NCBI RefSeq assembly: GCF_030272615.1
Contig: NC_081414.1
Location: 520,251,185-520,315,184 of the forward strand
Reading direction: 5' to 3'
Length of the DNA stretch: 64,000 bases
DNA from: Cryptomeria japonica
Lineage: Eukaryota; Streptophyta; Pinopsida; Cupressales; Cupressaceae
Below, one piece after another: positions 22,437-36,167 of this stretch. Position numbers and translations under genes: made by a program. The notes beneath the pieces are model-generated. The model ran no database searches, was not told the origin of the DNA, and saw only the letters and a program-made list of their open reading frames with translations. How positions within the stretch are numbered: position 1 is the first letter of the stretch; every line of letters begins with the position of its first letter.

Positions 22437-23580
22437 GGTATGGAATGAATACTGGTAGAAGAGATGTTTGTGCAACACTATCATGGAGGAGTACAGTTTG
22501 AGATACCTTTGATATCACCTTGTGTTGCATGACATCGGTATGGTAAGGAAGAGAATATCATTGAAAGGAATGACCACTAGAGTCATCGATAAATAAGTTA
22601 GTGTCCGACCTATGTGGATGAGATGGATAGGTTACTAGTACAGTGTATCACTAGTAAGGAAAGGATGTCCAGTGGTAAGTGATGTGTTCATATGGAGTAG
22701 ACAAATCAACCATGTGAGTGGTTGTCAAGCAACAAGATTATGGCCAGTGAACAAGCAGGATGAGAAAGGTGCTTGAGTTGTTATTTGTGATGAAGAGGCA
22801 AATGTTACCTAAATCACATCAACATCGGAGGTGAGGAATGAATAGGTCACCAGTATGTTGTGAGGTTGCAGATCAATAGGATTCCCACCAGATGAAGATG
22901 TAGTCACCATATTTAGTGATGAATAATAGTTAATGTGCCTACAACGGATCACATACAGCCTATTTGAAGATGTGTTGCACAAATAGGGAAGTCACATGAG
23001 TGCATTGCAATATGCAGATGACAAAGTATCACTCAACCAGTAAGTGGAGCTTATCTCCTATTATGCATAGAGTGCATCATAGTTCCATGAGATAAGGTAG
23101 ATGAGGCAAAGATAGGTGTTTGAATGCTCACACTGGATCTATTGGTTTATCAATGGAATGCCTCAAGTGCATAAAATCAAGGTTATGCACTAGACCAATA
23201 GAGAAGGCATGTTAGGTTGCTGGAATAGGTGAAGTGTGATGGGTTTGTCACCTTAACAAACTGCCAGAAATGTTATTCAGGATGATGAAGAAGGAGGCAA
23301 AGTGGTGCAGCTAAAAATAGAGAATGAAACAAGCATACAGATGCCTTAGTTGGAAACTACTGAAGGATGATGACATGTTGTCATCAGGATAGCTACCGGT
23401 AAGCATGAAAACTGGTAAGGAAGTGAAGAGGCTAAGAGATGTGACTCTACCTAATGAGAATGAGCATAGTATGGATAGACATGTCTGGTGATAGGTTAAA
23501 GAGTTCCACTGATAATTCAGCAAAGAGGAGACATGACAAGTTAACTGGTAAAGTGTAAGATATCGAGAGGGTTAGTAAAC
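22406..23580 (+). repeat. COP2 second LTR, left part
   Basis: Starts TGTAAGAATTGTG after the polypurine tract and aligns with 16490-17655 of the first LTR until TAAAC at 23576-23580, where the CHR array begins. The remainder resumes at 54239. The combined length after removing one target duplication is about 2.58 kb, agreeing with the 2.59-kb first LTR. Confidence 0.92.
23576..23580. repeat. Target-site duplication, left (TAAAC)
   Basis: TAAAC directly precedes the first base of LTR1 and is repeated at 54239-54243 after the last base of LTR4. The uninterrupted paralogous LTR near 17658 has GGTTAGTAAATCAAC, so the site existed as one copy. Confidence 0.92.
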
Positions 23581-26500
23581 TATCATGCCCAAAATTTAGG
23601 GCAAGAATGAGATTTTTTTTTTTTAAAACATAACTTTTAAAAGCATTAAATCGACAAATATAAAATGCTACAACATGTTTTGTCTTAACTATAGTTGGAT
23701 TAGCTTTATCTACTAGCTCCTTTTGCAGAATCCCAATTAAAGGGCTTTAATGTCTACTCGAATTTAATAAGACAATTAGTTTAGATAATTAATTTACGCA
23801 GGCAATATTAATCATGGATGGCTTTTAAATGATTTTTTTTTTGTGAACGCTAGTTTAATTTATTCTCCTAGCACCCCTTTAGTCCATAATTAAAAATTAC
23901 TAAAGTTAATCCAATTTAATCCAAACTTAAGATGTGCTCAAATTAGTTTAACTAAGATATAATTAAGCCAATGGTCAAAATTAGTTTATTTAATTATTTT
24001 TTTAATATATTTATATTATATATAATATATATATATATATAAATATATTTAAATATATATATGTATATATATTTATATGTATATTTGTATATATAAATAT
24101 ACATATATATATTTTTACATAATGGATGTATACAATGCATAATGTTTTGGCCAATTTACTTTGCAAATATAGATTTTAGATATATATATATATTTTTTGA
24201 AACCCTTAGATTAATTTAAATAGTCAGATTTTTATGACTGTTTATTATCATAGGCATGAATATGATTTTGCTAAAATCTGAGATAGAAAAAAAAAGTATA
24301 TAACTATAGGTATATCTCCTGCAATTAAATAATGGCAGACTTAAATAAATTTATACCGCACTATATAAATATTTTTTTATTTTTTTAAAAATAGATAACC
24401 TATTTAACTTCAGATTTACTTTCTACACAAAAGTAATTAACATTATTTATTGAACTTAAAACAACAATTATAGGACTATGAAACTATTTAAATCAACTAT
24501 CTATTTATTCTAGATTTCTATTTCTGTAACTAAGTAAATTCCAGAAAACAATAAATTTAATAGCAATTTAATAAATCTAGAATTTATTAAATTAAAACTA
24601 TAGAATTAGTAAAAAAAGATACTTTAGATTTTATTTCTGCAATTAATTATGAAACTTTATTTTCTACAACTATAATTATCTAGAATCCATAAACTTAGAT
24701 CATGCAATTGCAAAGAATAAACTGCAATATTCTCATTCATAGCAACATGCATACAATCATTAAATCCTTTCTTTATTCCCTAGATTTATTTCACAAGCAT
24801 ATAGGGATAAAATAAATTTAGATGCTTTCCCACATTTTTAATATACACAACAATCATTAAAATTCAGAAAACAACACTTTAGAAAACTAAATCCAGATTT
24901 ATTCATTTCTGCTTTTGCAATATAGCAACTAAACTATTACATTTCTAGGAATTACTTTAAAAGACACTATAGGCATTATACAAATAGGTCACTCAAATGA
25001 GGAAATTTTAAATTAGAAAATTACATATTTCCAAATGGATTCTACAACAAATAACTCCATCAAACTTCCACTTGTCCTAATCCCTTTCTTTCAACAACCT
25101 GCAAATAAGATCAAGGATATGACCATGCAGTGCTCACCTCTCAGCCTAGGCTAACTGGTAGCCACCCCCGAGCTCAGGGAACCAAGACCTAGATGGGAAA
25201 TAAACATGCAAACACAAAGGGACAGAATGCACACAAATTCAAACACACTCCCATCCCGGATACATTGCACCACACCTTGGTGATCACCTTTTTAAGGGTG
25301 GTAGTGGATGAATTACCTTGAGGAGAACTACAAGTATGAAAAAGAACATGTAGCCACCTCATGGTAAACCATATACATCAAGTATAGCAACCCCTTAAAT
25401 CCTTATGCCCCCAAAGGCATTCATGCCTTATTTCCCTCCTTATGACCCCCATTGCACAAACAAGCCATGTACCAAGGGTCACACAAAATCCCTTGTGATC
25501 GCTCTCATAATGAGAGTCTCTCACTCGAGGGCTGTCACCGCTACCACCCACAAGATCCTCCTCTCTCCCAAGAGTAAGAGGTCTTGATGACTCCCAAATA
25601 CACATACAATACATAACACAAAATACCAAATGAAGTTTCCAAACGAACATGCAAAGAAGCAAATCTTTTACACCAACATTACTTTCAAACACATGCAAGC
25701 AGAAAGCCATTTTAAGAAAAATGCAACCAACCTTAATCTGCCCAAAGGTAGGTTAGTTTTGCTGAGGATGAGCAGCCCAATTCCACGGTTCTTCTCCTTC
25801 TACCCTTAGCCAAAATTCTCTATTCAAAATCTAGTCTATTCTTTTCAAAATTTCTCTTGTCTCCAAAAATGGAGCGTGGGTGATTACCCACAAATTTTCT
25901 AATTCTTGCTTAAGAAGCCCATTGTGAGAGTTCTCACAAGTTTCTAAAAACTAAAGAGGAAGGTAAGATAGAATGGGAAAGGGAACTCTCATTCGAAAAG
26001 GAAAGTTTACAACTAGATTCAAATCTTCTAATTTCAATTTTCGCACAACTTAGAAAAGTCAATTTTTAAGGTGTCTAAAAGGTCACTTGGGAGTAGAAAC
26101 TTGCCTTAAATTACCCCTAACCCTTAGGTATACCTTATGGGCTTTAGGAAACCGTATTAAACTACCCCTAGGTGTCCATTTAACCCTTTTTAAACCCCTC
26201 TGAAGTTTATTTTCTTGTTAAACCTATGTTGACCATCCCAAAGATTCTTTACCCAAGGCATTTATGACATCATGTTACCTTAATTGGAAAAAGCTACAAT
26301 TAAACACTTTCCCACCAAGAAACAAATTTTAAAATTCAAACTTAAATCCACACATGTGTCAAGAGACACAAAGAAAACACTTTTACAAATTAATACATGA
26401 AATCGTCTCTTGTGGATTTTACATAAATCAATTTAATAATAGTTAACACACATGCATCATTTACTATTATGAATAAAACGCAACACAAACGGGGTGTTGT

Positions 26501-27034
26501 CTCTCCAAATAGACAAACCCTGGCTTACGAACATACATAAATCTAGGTTTGGTTCTCCATAATATTTCCATGGTCACATGGATAACTTCTTGTGCATCTC
26601 AATTTACACATTAGTAACTTTCAAATATCCACATATAATATAATTCATAGGAATAATAATACACATCATCACTTGCATACAATTTACATCTGAACAAATT
26701 AAATACATCTTTTATCCAAGTGATTTCACACAAGCAATTCATCCTAATTCTCATAATGCTGATCCACACTTAAACATACATCATAATTCTATTATCATAG
26801 TAAAGTCCTACAAATTCAATAACAACATTTATCACTGTAAATTCATCTTATTCAAAAATCATGTAGTGTTCTATCTCATTAAGCATATAAATAAATCATC
26901 GATATATAGTAATATTATCCAAATCATGAAATCATATAAGTTCTAAATCCAAAATGCATAAAAATAAGTATCCGTAATAGTCTCAATATAAAAAACCACT
27001 AAAATATCAGACTGAGTTGAGGTGAGGCCTCACA
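23581..27034 (-). repeat. CHR LTR1 with large internal deletion
   Basis: The terminus reads TATCATGCCC where the others have TGTCATGCCC, and it ends CCTCACA. It is 3,454 bases long because about 690 bases present in LTR2 (roughly 32381-33066) are missing at about 23980. The lost part includes the GC-rich hairpin repeats. It is the 3' LTR of the first internal region and the outer left end of the array. Confidence 0.92.
25378..25710 (-). other. 110-codon open frame within CHR LTR (also in LTR2 and LTR3)
   Basis: An open frame of 110 codons recurs at the same LTR position at 34503-34835 and 43386-43718. It is shortened by a stop in LTR4 (52731-52916). It contains ESSRPLTLGREEDLVGG. A 60-codon frame on the opposite strand (25405-25587 and equivalents) is open in all four. 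Since LTR copies are similar anyway, openness alone is weak evidence for coding. No domain is recognised. Confidence 0.3.
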
Positions 27035-27046
27035 CCCTCCCCCTCT
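27035..27046 (-). promoter_or_regulatory. CHR internal 1: polypurine tract
   Basis: The minus strand reads AGAGGGGGAGGG directly before the LTR start TGTGAGGCC. The gag-pol stop codon TAG (27045-27047) overlaps its first base, so coding runs right up to the LTR. Confidence 0.88.
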
Positions 27047-30000
27047 AGGCATGAACTTCCTCTTGGAGTTCATCAAAGAAGTAGGGGTACTCTGATCTCA
27101 TATGTGTTGCATCCTCCCATGTAGCCGTAACCTCATCATAACAATCCCACTAGACCCTAACCTGGTCCAACTCTCGACCTCGAAGGGCAAGCGTCCGGCA
27201 TGCCAAAATGCGAATGGGCTCCAAAGCTAGCTGCCCATCCGACTCCACCTACAAGGCATCCCAATCTAAAATATGAGACTCATCATAGATTTACTTTCTT
27301 AAAACTGATACATGAAACACATCGTAGATGCATGACAGGCTAGGTGGCAATGCTAAATGGTAGGCAACTTGGCCTATCCTCTCAAGAATTTCAAAAGGTC
27401 CTACAAAGCAAGGTGTTAGCTTAGAACCCTTTCTATAATAGAGTGGACTCTTATGCAGTCACACTGTCAAGAAGACTCTATCTCCAACCAAGTAGCTACG
27501 ATCTATCCTCTTTGCATCAGCATATTTCTTCTATCTATCCTGAACCTCTCTAAGATGCTGCCTAATCAAATCCACCTGCTGTTCCATATCCCGAACTATA
27601 TCAGAACCAATAGCAACTTTTTCCTTGATGAGATCCCAACTCAAAGGTGTCCGGCAAGGCCTGCCGTATAATGCCTGATAGGGTGGCATCCCCAAAGAAG
27701 TGTGATGCCCATTGTTATAGGCAAACTCCACTAAGGGAAGATACTCTTCCCACCTAGTCTGATGATCCATGATGTACATGCGAAGCATATCCTCTAACAC
27801 CTGATTAACCCTGTCTATCTGACCATCTGTTTTCGGGTGATAGGCTGTACTGAAATTGAGCTTAGTGCCCATAGCTGCCTATAATGACTTCCAAAAGGAA
27901 GAAGTGAAAAGGGAGTCCCTGTTAGAAATAATATTGCGGGGGACACCATGAGGTCTAACAATGTCTTGCAAGAACACCTGTGCTACTGCTGGTGTTATGA
28001 AGGTAGTCCTAACTGGTGAAAAGTGGGGCACTTTGGTCAACTTGTCAACTATCACCCAGATAGCATCATGGCAAGGAGAAGACATAGGAAGACCAATGAT
28101 GAACTCCATGGATATAGTATCCCACTTCCACTCTAGTATAACATGAGACTAGAGCAACCCCCCTAGATGGTGGTGCTCCACCTTTACTCTCTAACACTTG
28201 AGGCATCAAGCTACTATCTCAGCAATGAGATGCCGCATTCCTGGCCAATGATATAACTGCCTCAAGTCAGCATGCAACTTTTTAACTCTGAGATGCATTG
28301 CATAAGGAGCTCTATGAGCCTCTATGACAATGAACTCTCACAATCCACCAGAGGAAGGTACATAAATGCGCCCTCTATGGCGTAATAGTCCATCGGACTC
28401 CAAAGAATAATCCTCATATTTCCCCTCTAGAGTAACCTGAGATCATATTACCTGACAAACTTTTGCATACCATCCATCCTCTAGCAAATGTTGCAATATA
28501 TGGTCTCTCAAATCCGTGCCCATAGATATGGTGTAAAACTCGTGACGTATCCTACTCAAAGCATCTACAACTATGTTTTCCATTCCTTTGATGTAGTGAA
28601 CGTCAAAATCATATTCACACAAGAACTCCTTCCATCTCCTCTGATGTGCATTAAGGTTCCGCTGAGTGAAAATGTACTGAAGACTCTGATGATCTGAATT
28701 TAGCTAAAAGTGATGACCTAAAAGGGAGTGTCTCCACCTCACAATTGCATGCACTACTGCTACGAGCTCAAGGTCATGAGTAGGATAATTAAGTTCATGA
28801 GTCTTAAGTTTCCTAGAATCGAAAGCTATAGCCCTACCATCCTGCATAAGAACTACTCCTAAACCCTCTAGTGAAGCATCTGTACAAACCATGAAGTCAG
28901 CTAAGGGATCTAGTACAACAAGGATAGGAGTGCTAGTAAGTGCCTTCTTGAGTTCCTGAAAGGCCTTCTCGCACTCCTCTGTCCACTCAAATTTCTTCCC
29001 TTTACACTGAAGAGAAGTAATAGGATGTGCGACTCTAGGGAATCCCTTGACAAAACGTCGGTAATATCCTACTAAGCCCATGAAGCTCCTAACCTTTATC
29101 ACACTAGTTGGTGCTAGCCAATCCATAATAGCCCTAATCTTTGATGGGTCATCTAAGATACCATCACCAAAAATAACGTGCCCAAGGTACTTGAACTCTA
29201 ATCAAAAGAAAGCACACTTTGACAAACTGCCAAATAACTGGTTGTCCCGCAAACACTGCAATACCTATTTCAGGTGCTCCTCATGCTCCTTCTCATTCCG
29301 AGAATATATCAGTATATCATCAAGGAACACAATTACAAAATGGTCCAGAAATGTACGAAATACCCCATTCATGAGGCTCATAAAAATAGATGGGGCGTTT
29401 GTATGACCGAATGGAACTACGGTGAACTCATAGTAACCATATCTAGTACGAAATGCGGTCTTGTGGATATCACTCTCCACTATTCTTAGCTGATGCTATC
29501 CTGACTTCAGATCAATTTTGGAAAAGACTTTGGCACCCTGAATTTGGTTGAATAAATCATCAATTCTGGGCAAAGGATATCGGTTCTTGATGGTTACTTT
29601 ATTTAGCTATCGATTATCCATACATTATCTCAGAGATCCATCCTTCTTCTAAATGAAGATGATGCGTGCACCCCAAGGGGATACACTAGGACAAATATGA
29701 CCTTTCTCAAGGAGTTCCTCAAGCTATATTTTGAGTTCATTAAGCTCATTTGTGGTCATCCTATAAGGTGCTCTAAAAACTGGCTTGGCTCCTGGTACAA
29801 GGTCTATATGAAAGTCAATCTCTCTACGGGGTGACATTCCAGGTAACTTTGAAGGAAACACATCTGAATATCCCTTAAGGATAGGATGGTCATCAAGCGA
29901 TGTTTCATTTTCTTCCTCTTCTCCTCTGTCACTGATAGTAATAGCAAAAAGCTGACATCCCTTTTGCATACTCTGCTTAAGCTACATAGTGGAGATCATA

Positions 30001-31811
30001 CAAAGAGACACGGGTCTCTGAATATCGGTGATAACTATGGGCGAACCATGATCATCCTCACTCTTGATCTTTTTCAGGTGGCAATCCATCTTGGCTCTGT
30101 CAGCATAAAGCCAATCCATGCCAAGTATGATACCATAAGATCCAAGTGGTGTCACTCTAAGGTCTACTAAAGTGGTGGTCTTGCCAATCTATTGCTGACA
30201 TGCACTAACCTTTGATTCCACTCACACTCTAGCCCCTGAAGCTAATTCCACTTCCCAACTGACACCCTATCTAGTTGCCACTAGCCTACAACTCTCCACA
30301 ACCAATGGAGACATAAAGGAGTCAGTAGCTCTTGAATCAAACAAAATAGATACGGTGTTACCTTTGATCATACCTGCAGACTCAATGACCATGGCCTGAT
30401 GCTTAGCTTGGCGGTTGTCAACCGCTATGAATACTCTATGGGACATGCCCATATCACCAACTATCAGCTCTGAAGCAGCCATCCATTGATTCCCTACCAT
30501 CTGACCCTGAGGGCAATCCCTCACCATATGCCCCATGGCTCCACATGTAAAGCAAGCACCCTGTGCCTGAAACTAGGGGCCCTGAGGCCTAGAGAAAGCC
30601 TGACCTCTAGTCCTACTAGATCCACTGTACCCACCCCCAGAGGACTGCTGAGTCCACGGTGGAGGTGTGTATGGCACCTACGCTCTCTAATAATGTCTCT
30701 ATCCCTGGTTCTACCACTGATTGGGCTTGGTGCCCTCCTGATACTATGGAGGCTTCTGCCTCTTGTTTTGTGGTGTCTATTGTGGAGGATGAGGTTTGGA
30801 GAACCCCTGTGAGTTTTGGTTGTTTCCCTTCCAATGTGGTTTCTGGAATCCATAAGTCTGAGGTGTGGGATTTCGGTTCTGAAACTGATCCCTATTTTCC
30901 TATGGTCTGACCTGAATTTCCTCGGCTATCAGTGCCTTCTCCATGGCAACCCGAAGGCTCTCTAGAGTGGACATCCTAAATGGCCTGGCTATACTGGCAT
31001 TTAACCCTCTGATGAAGCAGTTTACAAGAAGTTTCTTGTCTGTTAGGTAATCTACATAAGGCAACAACTCAAAGAATTTTCTCTCATATTGGGTTATTGA
31101 TAAGCCCTTTTGTTGGAGGTCATGAAATTTGTCTATATGACGCTATCTGAAATGTTTTGATAGGTATCTCTCCCAGAACCTTTCTGTGAAAATCTCCCAA
31201 GTCACAGTATTAGGAACTAATCCACATTTGTACTCTTCCTGTCTTCACCAAGTGGAGGCCGACCCTCTCAACAGATGGACTGTGACATGTGCATTTAGGT
31301 TGCTCTCGTAAGAACACAACGCAAAGCACCTCTCAAGACTCAAAAGCCATACCTCAGCCTCTACCCCATCAGTAGAACCTCCAAAAGACGGTGGCTAGAG
31401 GCGCATGACCTCCCTGATAAGATCCCCTAGATCCCAATGAGCTCTCTCAAAATAAACTGGTTCCACCACTGGAGGTGGTCCTGGTATGTGCATAGACTCT
31501 GGCTCATTTCCACCCTGACTCTCTACAGGAATAGGAGCTGGGCTCCTGCTTCATTCTCTATCAACTGATCTATGACTCCCATAGTCCTGATTTCTAACCT
31601 GAGGGTTCTCTGCTGGAATCCTTTCCTGAACTATGCCAATTAGATTCTATATTGCTTCTAAGAGAATTCGGTTAGGTTCATTTGGTTGTTCGAGAGGTGC
31701 TCTTCGGTTCTCTTCTGGAACTGATTCCTCCCTCACTACCTCTTCACGTGCTATACGCACATGCCTAGGACCCCTTCTGCGTTTGCAAGCTTGTTGCATC
31801 GTCGGAGGCAT
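27045..31811 (-). pseudogene. CHR internal 1: gag-pol polyprotein with chromodomain-like end
   Basis: From ATG 31811 to TAG 27045 is 4,767 bases, exactly 1,589 codons, with no net frameshift. Domains in order: gag, then a Pro/Gln-rich linker; an intact zinc knuckle CFTCGAMGHMVRDC near codon 420; protease with DSRA in place of DSGA near 492; reverse transcriptase with FLDDILIYS near 829; RNase H ([10 protein letters not shown]); integrase with a CLKC zinc motif, then IISNRDSLF; and a chromodomain-like C-terminus (RGRELDQVRV in copy 2). The third integrase acidic residue reads D (GQIDRVNQ) rather than E. In-frame stops include 31647, 29724, 29265, 28206, 28191 and about 27537. Not functional. 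Confidence 0.9.
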
Positions 31812-31962
31812 CCTAAGAGGAAAATAAAGTAAAATAAATAACTAATTTCTTTTAGAATAATATTAACTCAATTAAATTTAAATGTCTTATAAAATCAATT
31901 TAACAAAAATAATTTAAATAATCTAAAGCGAAACGTAAGTGGAGTAAGGTTCCTAGTGTGGA

Positions 31963-31980
31963 AACCTTGCTCTGATAGCA
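31963..31980 (-). promoter_or_regulatory. CHR internal 1: primer binding site (mutated)
   Basis: The minus strand reads TGCTATCAGAGCAAGGTT three bases from LTR2. The first 12 bases match the Met-tRNA site except G-to-C at base 3. The copy at 41074 keeps the consensus. Confidence 0.85.
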
Positions 31981-31983
31981 AAA

Positions 31984-34900
31984 TGTCATGCCCAAAATTT
32001 AGGGCAAGAACGGGATTTTTTTTTTTTTAAACATAACTTTTAAAAGCATTAAATCGACAAATATAAAATGCTACAACATGTTTTGTCTTAACTATAGTTG
32101 GATTAGCTTTATCTACTAGCTCCTTTTGCGGAATCCCAATTGAAGGGTTTTAATGTCTACTCTAATTTAATAAGACAATTAATTTAGATAATTAATTTAC
32201 GCGGGCAATATTAATCATGGATGGCTTTTAAATGATTTTTTTTTTTGAATGCTAGTTAAATTTATTCTCCTAGCACCCCTTTAGTCCATAATTAAAATTT
32301 ACTAAAGTTAATCCAATTTAATCCAAACTTAAGATGTGCTCAAATTAGTTTAACTAAGATATAATTAAGCCCATGGTGAAAATACGTCCCATAGGTTTTA
32401 AACTTCAAAACCTATATCCGAGAAGACAATTAAATTACTATATATTGAAATACCCTTAGACTGATTAAATAAATATTGTTTTCCCACTTGATTTTATTTA
32501 TAAAAACAACTATATTAAATATATATTTAATCATATAGGCCTGCATCTTTTTTTTTTAAACTTCAACTTTCTAAGTCTTATTTACATATATGTGTATGTA
32601 AATAATTATAATTATATATAAAAACACATATATTGAAATATATAATTTTAAATCAATATAATGCTTTCTTTCCAATTTTATTAAGAACATCCCATGCAAA
32701 CCCTAATTAAAAATTTGCATTGTAAAATCTTCCTAAGATTATGACTCTTTTATTAATTCAAATCTCATTACCCTAACCCTACTCGGGCTAGGCTTTATAC
32801 TATTATTATTATTTTTTTATTAACTCCCTTTTTTTTTTCCACAGGGCCGAATCGAGCATCCTCAAGCTAGGCGGCCATGGTGAAGGAGGAAGGCAATTTG
32901 AAGTGGGGGGGAGGCGGCATGACCGACGCCTTCCACTATGCAATACATAGTCGCCTTGGCGCCGCCGACCACTGTGCAATGCACAGTGGGGAGGCGCCGC
33001 CAACCCCTGTGCAAAGCACAGTGGGTTCAGCCAAGGTTTTACAACTCCTCGCTTTATTTTTTTTTGTAGTTTATTTAATTTTTTTTTTAATATATATATT
33101 TATATTATATATAATATATATGTAAATATATATATATATATATAAATATATTTAAATATATATATATATATGTATATATATTTATATGTATATTTGTATA
33201 TATAAATATACACATATATATATTTTTACATAATGCATGTATACAATGCATAATGTTTTGGCCAATTTAATTTGCAAATATAGATTTTAGATATATATAT
33301 ATTTATTTTTTTATTTTTTTTGAAACCCTTCGATTAATTTAAATAGTTAGATTTTTATCACTGTTTATTATCATAGGCATGAATATGATTTTGCTAAAAT
33401 ATGAGATAGAAAAAAAAAGTATATAACTATGGGTTTATCTCCTGCAATTAAATAATGGCAGACTTAAATAAATTTATACCGCACTATATAAATATTGTTT
33501 TTTTTTTTTTTTTAAATAGATAGCCTATTTAATATCAGATTTACTTTCTACACAAAAGTAATTAACATAATTTATTGAACTTAAAACAACAATTATAGGA
33601 CTATGAAACTATTTAAATCAACTATATATTTATTCTAGATTTCTATTTCTGTAACTAAGTAAATTCCAGAAAACAATAAATTTAATAGCAACTTAATAAA
33701 TCTAGAATTTATTAAATTAAAACTATAGAATTAGTAAAAAAACATACTTTAGATTTTATTTCTACAATTAATTATGAAACTTTATTGTCTGCAACTATAA
33801 TTATCTAGAATCCATAAACTTAGATCATGCAATTGGGAAGAATAAATTGCAATATTCTCATTCATAGCAACATGTATACAATCATTAAATCCTTTCTTTA
33901 TTCCCTGGATTTGTTTCACAAGCATATAGGGATAAAATAAATTCAGATGCTTTCCCACATTTTTAATATACACAACAAACATTAAAATTTAGAAAACAAC
34001 ACTTTAGAAAACTGAATCCAGATTTATTCATTTCTGCTTTTGCAATATAGCAACTAAACTATTACATTTCTAGGAATTACTTTAAAAGACACTATAGGCA
34101 TTATACAAATAGGTCACTCAAATGCTGACATTTTAAATTCAAAAATTACATATTTCCAAATGGATTCTACAACAAATAACTCCATCAAACTTCCACTTGT
34201 CCTAATCCCTTTCTTTCAACAACCTACAAATAAGATCAAGGATATGACCATGGAGTGCTCACCTCCCAGCATAGGTTAACTGGTAGCCACCCCCGAGCTC
34301 GGAGAACCAAGCCCTAGATGGCAAAAAAACATGCAAACACAAAGGGACATAATGCACACAAATTCAAACACACTCCCATCCCGGTTACACTGCACCACAC
34401 CTTGGTGCTAGTCATTTTAAGGGTTCTAGTGGACCAATTACCCTGAGGAGAACTGTAACTATGAAAGAGAACATGTAGCCACCTCATGGAAAACCATATA
34501 CATCAAGTATAGCAACTCCTTAAATACTTATGCCCCCCAAGGCATTCATGCCTTATTTCCCTCCTTATGACCCCCATTGCACAAACAAGCCATGCAGCAA
34601 GGGTCACACAAAATCCCTTGTGATCGCTTTCATAATGAGAGTCTCTCACTCGAGGGTTGTCACTGCTACCACCCACAAGATCCTCCTCTCTCCCAAGAGT
34701 AAGAGGTCTTGATGACTCCCAAACACACATACAATACATAACACAAAATACCAAATGAAGTTTCCAAATGAACATGCAAAGAAGCAAATATTTTACACCA
34801 ACATTACTTTCAAACACATGCAAACAGAAAGCCATTTTAAGCAGAATGCAACCAACCTTAATCTACCCAAAGGTAGGTTAGTTTTGTTGAGGATGAGCAG

Positions 34901-36155
34901 CCCAATTCCATGGTTCTTCTCTTTCTACCCTTAGCCAAAATTCTCTATTCAAAATCTAGTCTATTCTTTTCAAAATTTCTCGTCTCCAAAAATGGAGAGT
35001 GGGTGATTACCCAAAAATTTTATAATTCTTGCCTAAGAAGCCCATTGTGAGAGTTTTCACAAGTTTCTAAAAACTAAAGAGGAAGGTAAGATAGAATGGG
35101 AAACAGAACTCTCATTTGAGAAGGAAAGTTTACAACTAGATTCAAATTTTCTAATTTCAATTTTCGCACAACTTAGAAAAGTCAATTTTTAAGGTGTCTA
35201 AAAGGTCACTTGGGAGTAGAAAATTGCCTTAAATTACCCCTAACCCTTAGGTATACCTTATGGGCTCTAGGAAACCCTATTAAACTACCCCTAGGGGTCC
35301 ATTTAATCCTTTTTAAACCCCTCTAAAGTTTATTTTCTGATCAAACATATGTTGACCATCCCAAAGATTCTTTACCCAAGGCATTTATGACATCACATTA
35401 CCTTAATTGAAAAAAGCTATAGTTAAACACTTTCCCACCAAGAGACAAATTTAAAAATTCAAACTTAAATCCACACATGTCAAGTGACACAAAGAAAACA
35501 CTTTTACATATTAATACATGAAATCATCTCTTGTGGATTTTACATAAGTCAATTTAATAACACTTAACACACATGCATCATTTACTGTTACAAATAAAAT
35601 ACAACACAAACGGGGTGTTCTCTCTCCAAATAGACAAAACCTGGCTTACGACCATACGTAAGTCTAGTTTTGGTTCTCTGTAATATTTCCATGGTCACAT
35701 GGATAACTTCTTGCACATCTCAATTTACACATTAGTAACTTTCAAATATCCACATATAATATAATTCACAGGAATAATAATACACATCATCACTTGCATA
35801 CAATTTACATCTGAACAATTTAAATACATCTTTTATCCAAGTGATTTCACACAAGAAATTCATCCTAATTCTCATAATTTTGATCCACACTTACACATAC
35901 ATCATAATTCTATTATCATGGTAAAGTCCTACAAATTCAATAATGACATTTATCACTACAAATTCATCTTATTCAAAAATCATGTAGTGTTCTATCTCAT
36001 AAAGCATATAAATAAATCATCCATATATAGTAATATTATCCAAATCATGAAATCATATAAGTTCTACATCCAAAATGCATAAAAATAAGTATCTGTAATA
36101 GTCTCAATATAAAAAACCACTGAAATGTCAGACTGAGCTGAGGTGGGGCCTCACA
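31984..36155 (-). repeat. CHR LTR2
   Basis: A 4,172-base LTR from TGTCATGCCC to CCTCACA. It serves as 5' LTR for internal 1 and 3' LTR for internal 2. It contains a GC-rich hairpin repeat (32933-33025) beside a very AT-rich stretch (33060-33240), and otherwise aligns with LTR3 and LTR4 over its whole length. Confidence 0.93.
32933..33025. repeat. CHR LTR2 hairpin minisatellite, three units
   Basis: Each unit is about 35 bases: an inverted repeat of the form CCACTGTGC-nn-GCACAGTGG followed by a GC-rich spacer such as GGAGGCGCCGCC. LTR2 has three units, the first and last degenerate. It lies about 950-1,040 bases from the LTR end next to the primer site. Confidence 0.85.
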
Positions 36156-36167
36156 CCCTCCCACTCT
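36156..36167 (-). promoter_or_regulatory. CHR internal 2: polypurine tract
   Basis: The minus strand reads AGAGTGGGAGGG before the LTR, with one T interrupting the purine run seen in internal 1. Confidence 0.85.

Noticed and set aside
30521-30853. Overlapping frames within CHR gag (both strands, also 39618-40021 and 48503-48828)
   Set aside because: They lie out of register with the single gag-pol frame and cover the Pro/Gln-rich linker; their openness follows from composition.
32765-32795. Telomere-like CCCTAACCCT words in CHR LTRs
   Set aside because: Only about two partial units and repeated at the same LTR position in LTR2-LTR4; an LTR feature, not an interstitial telomere.
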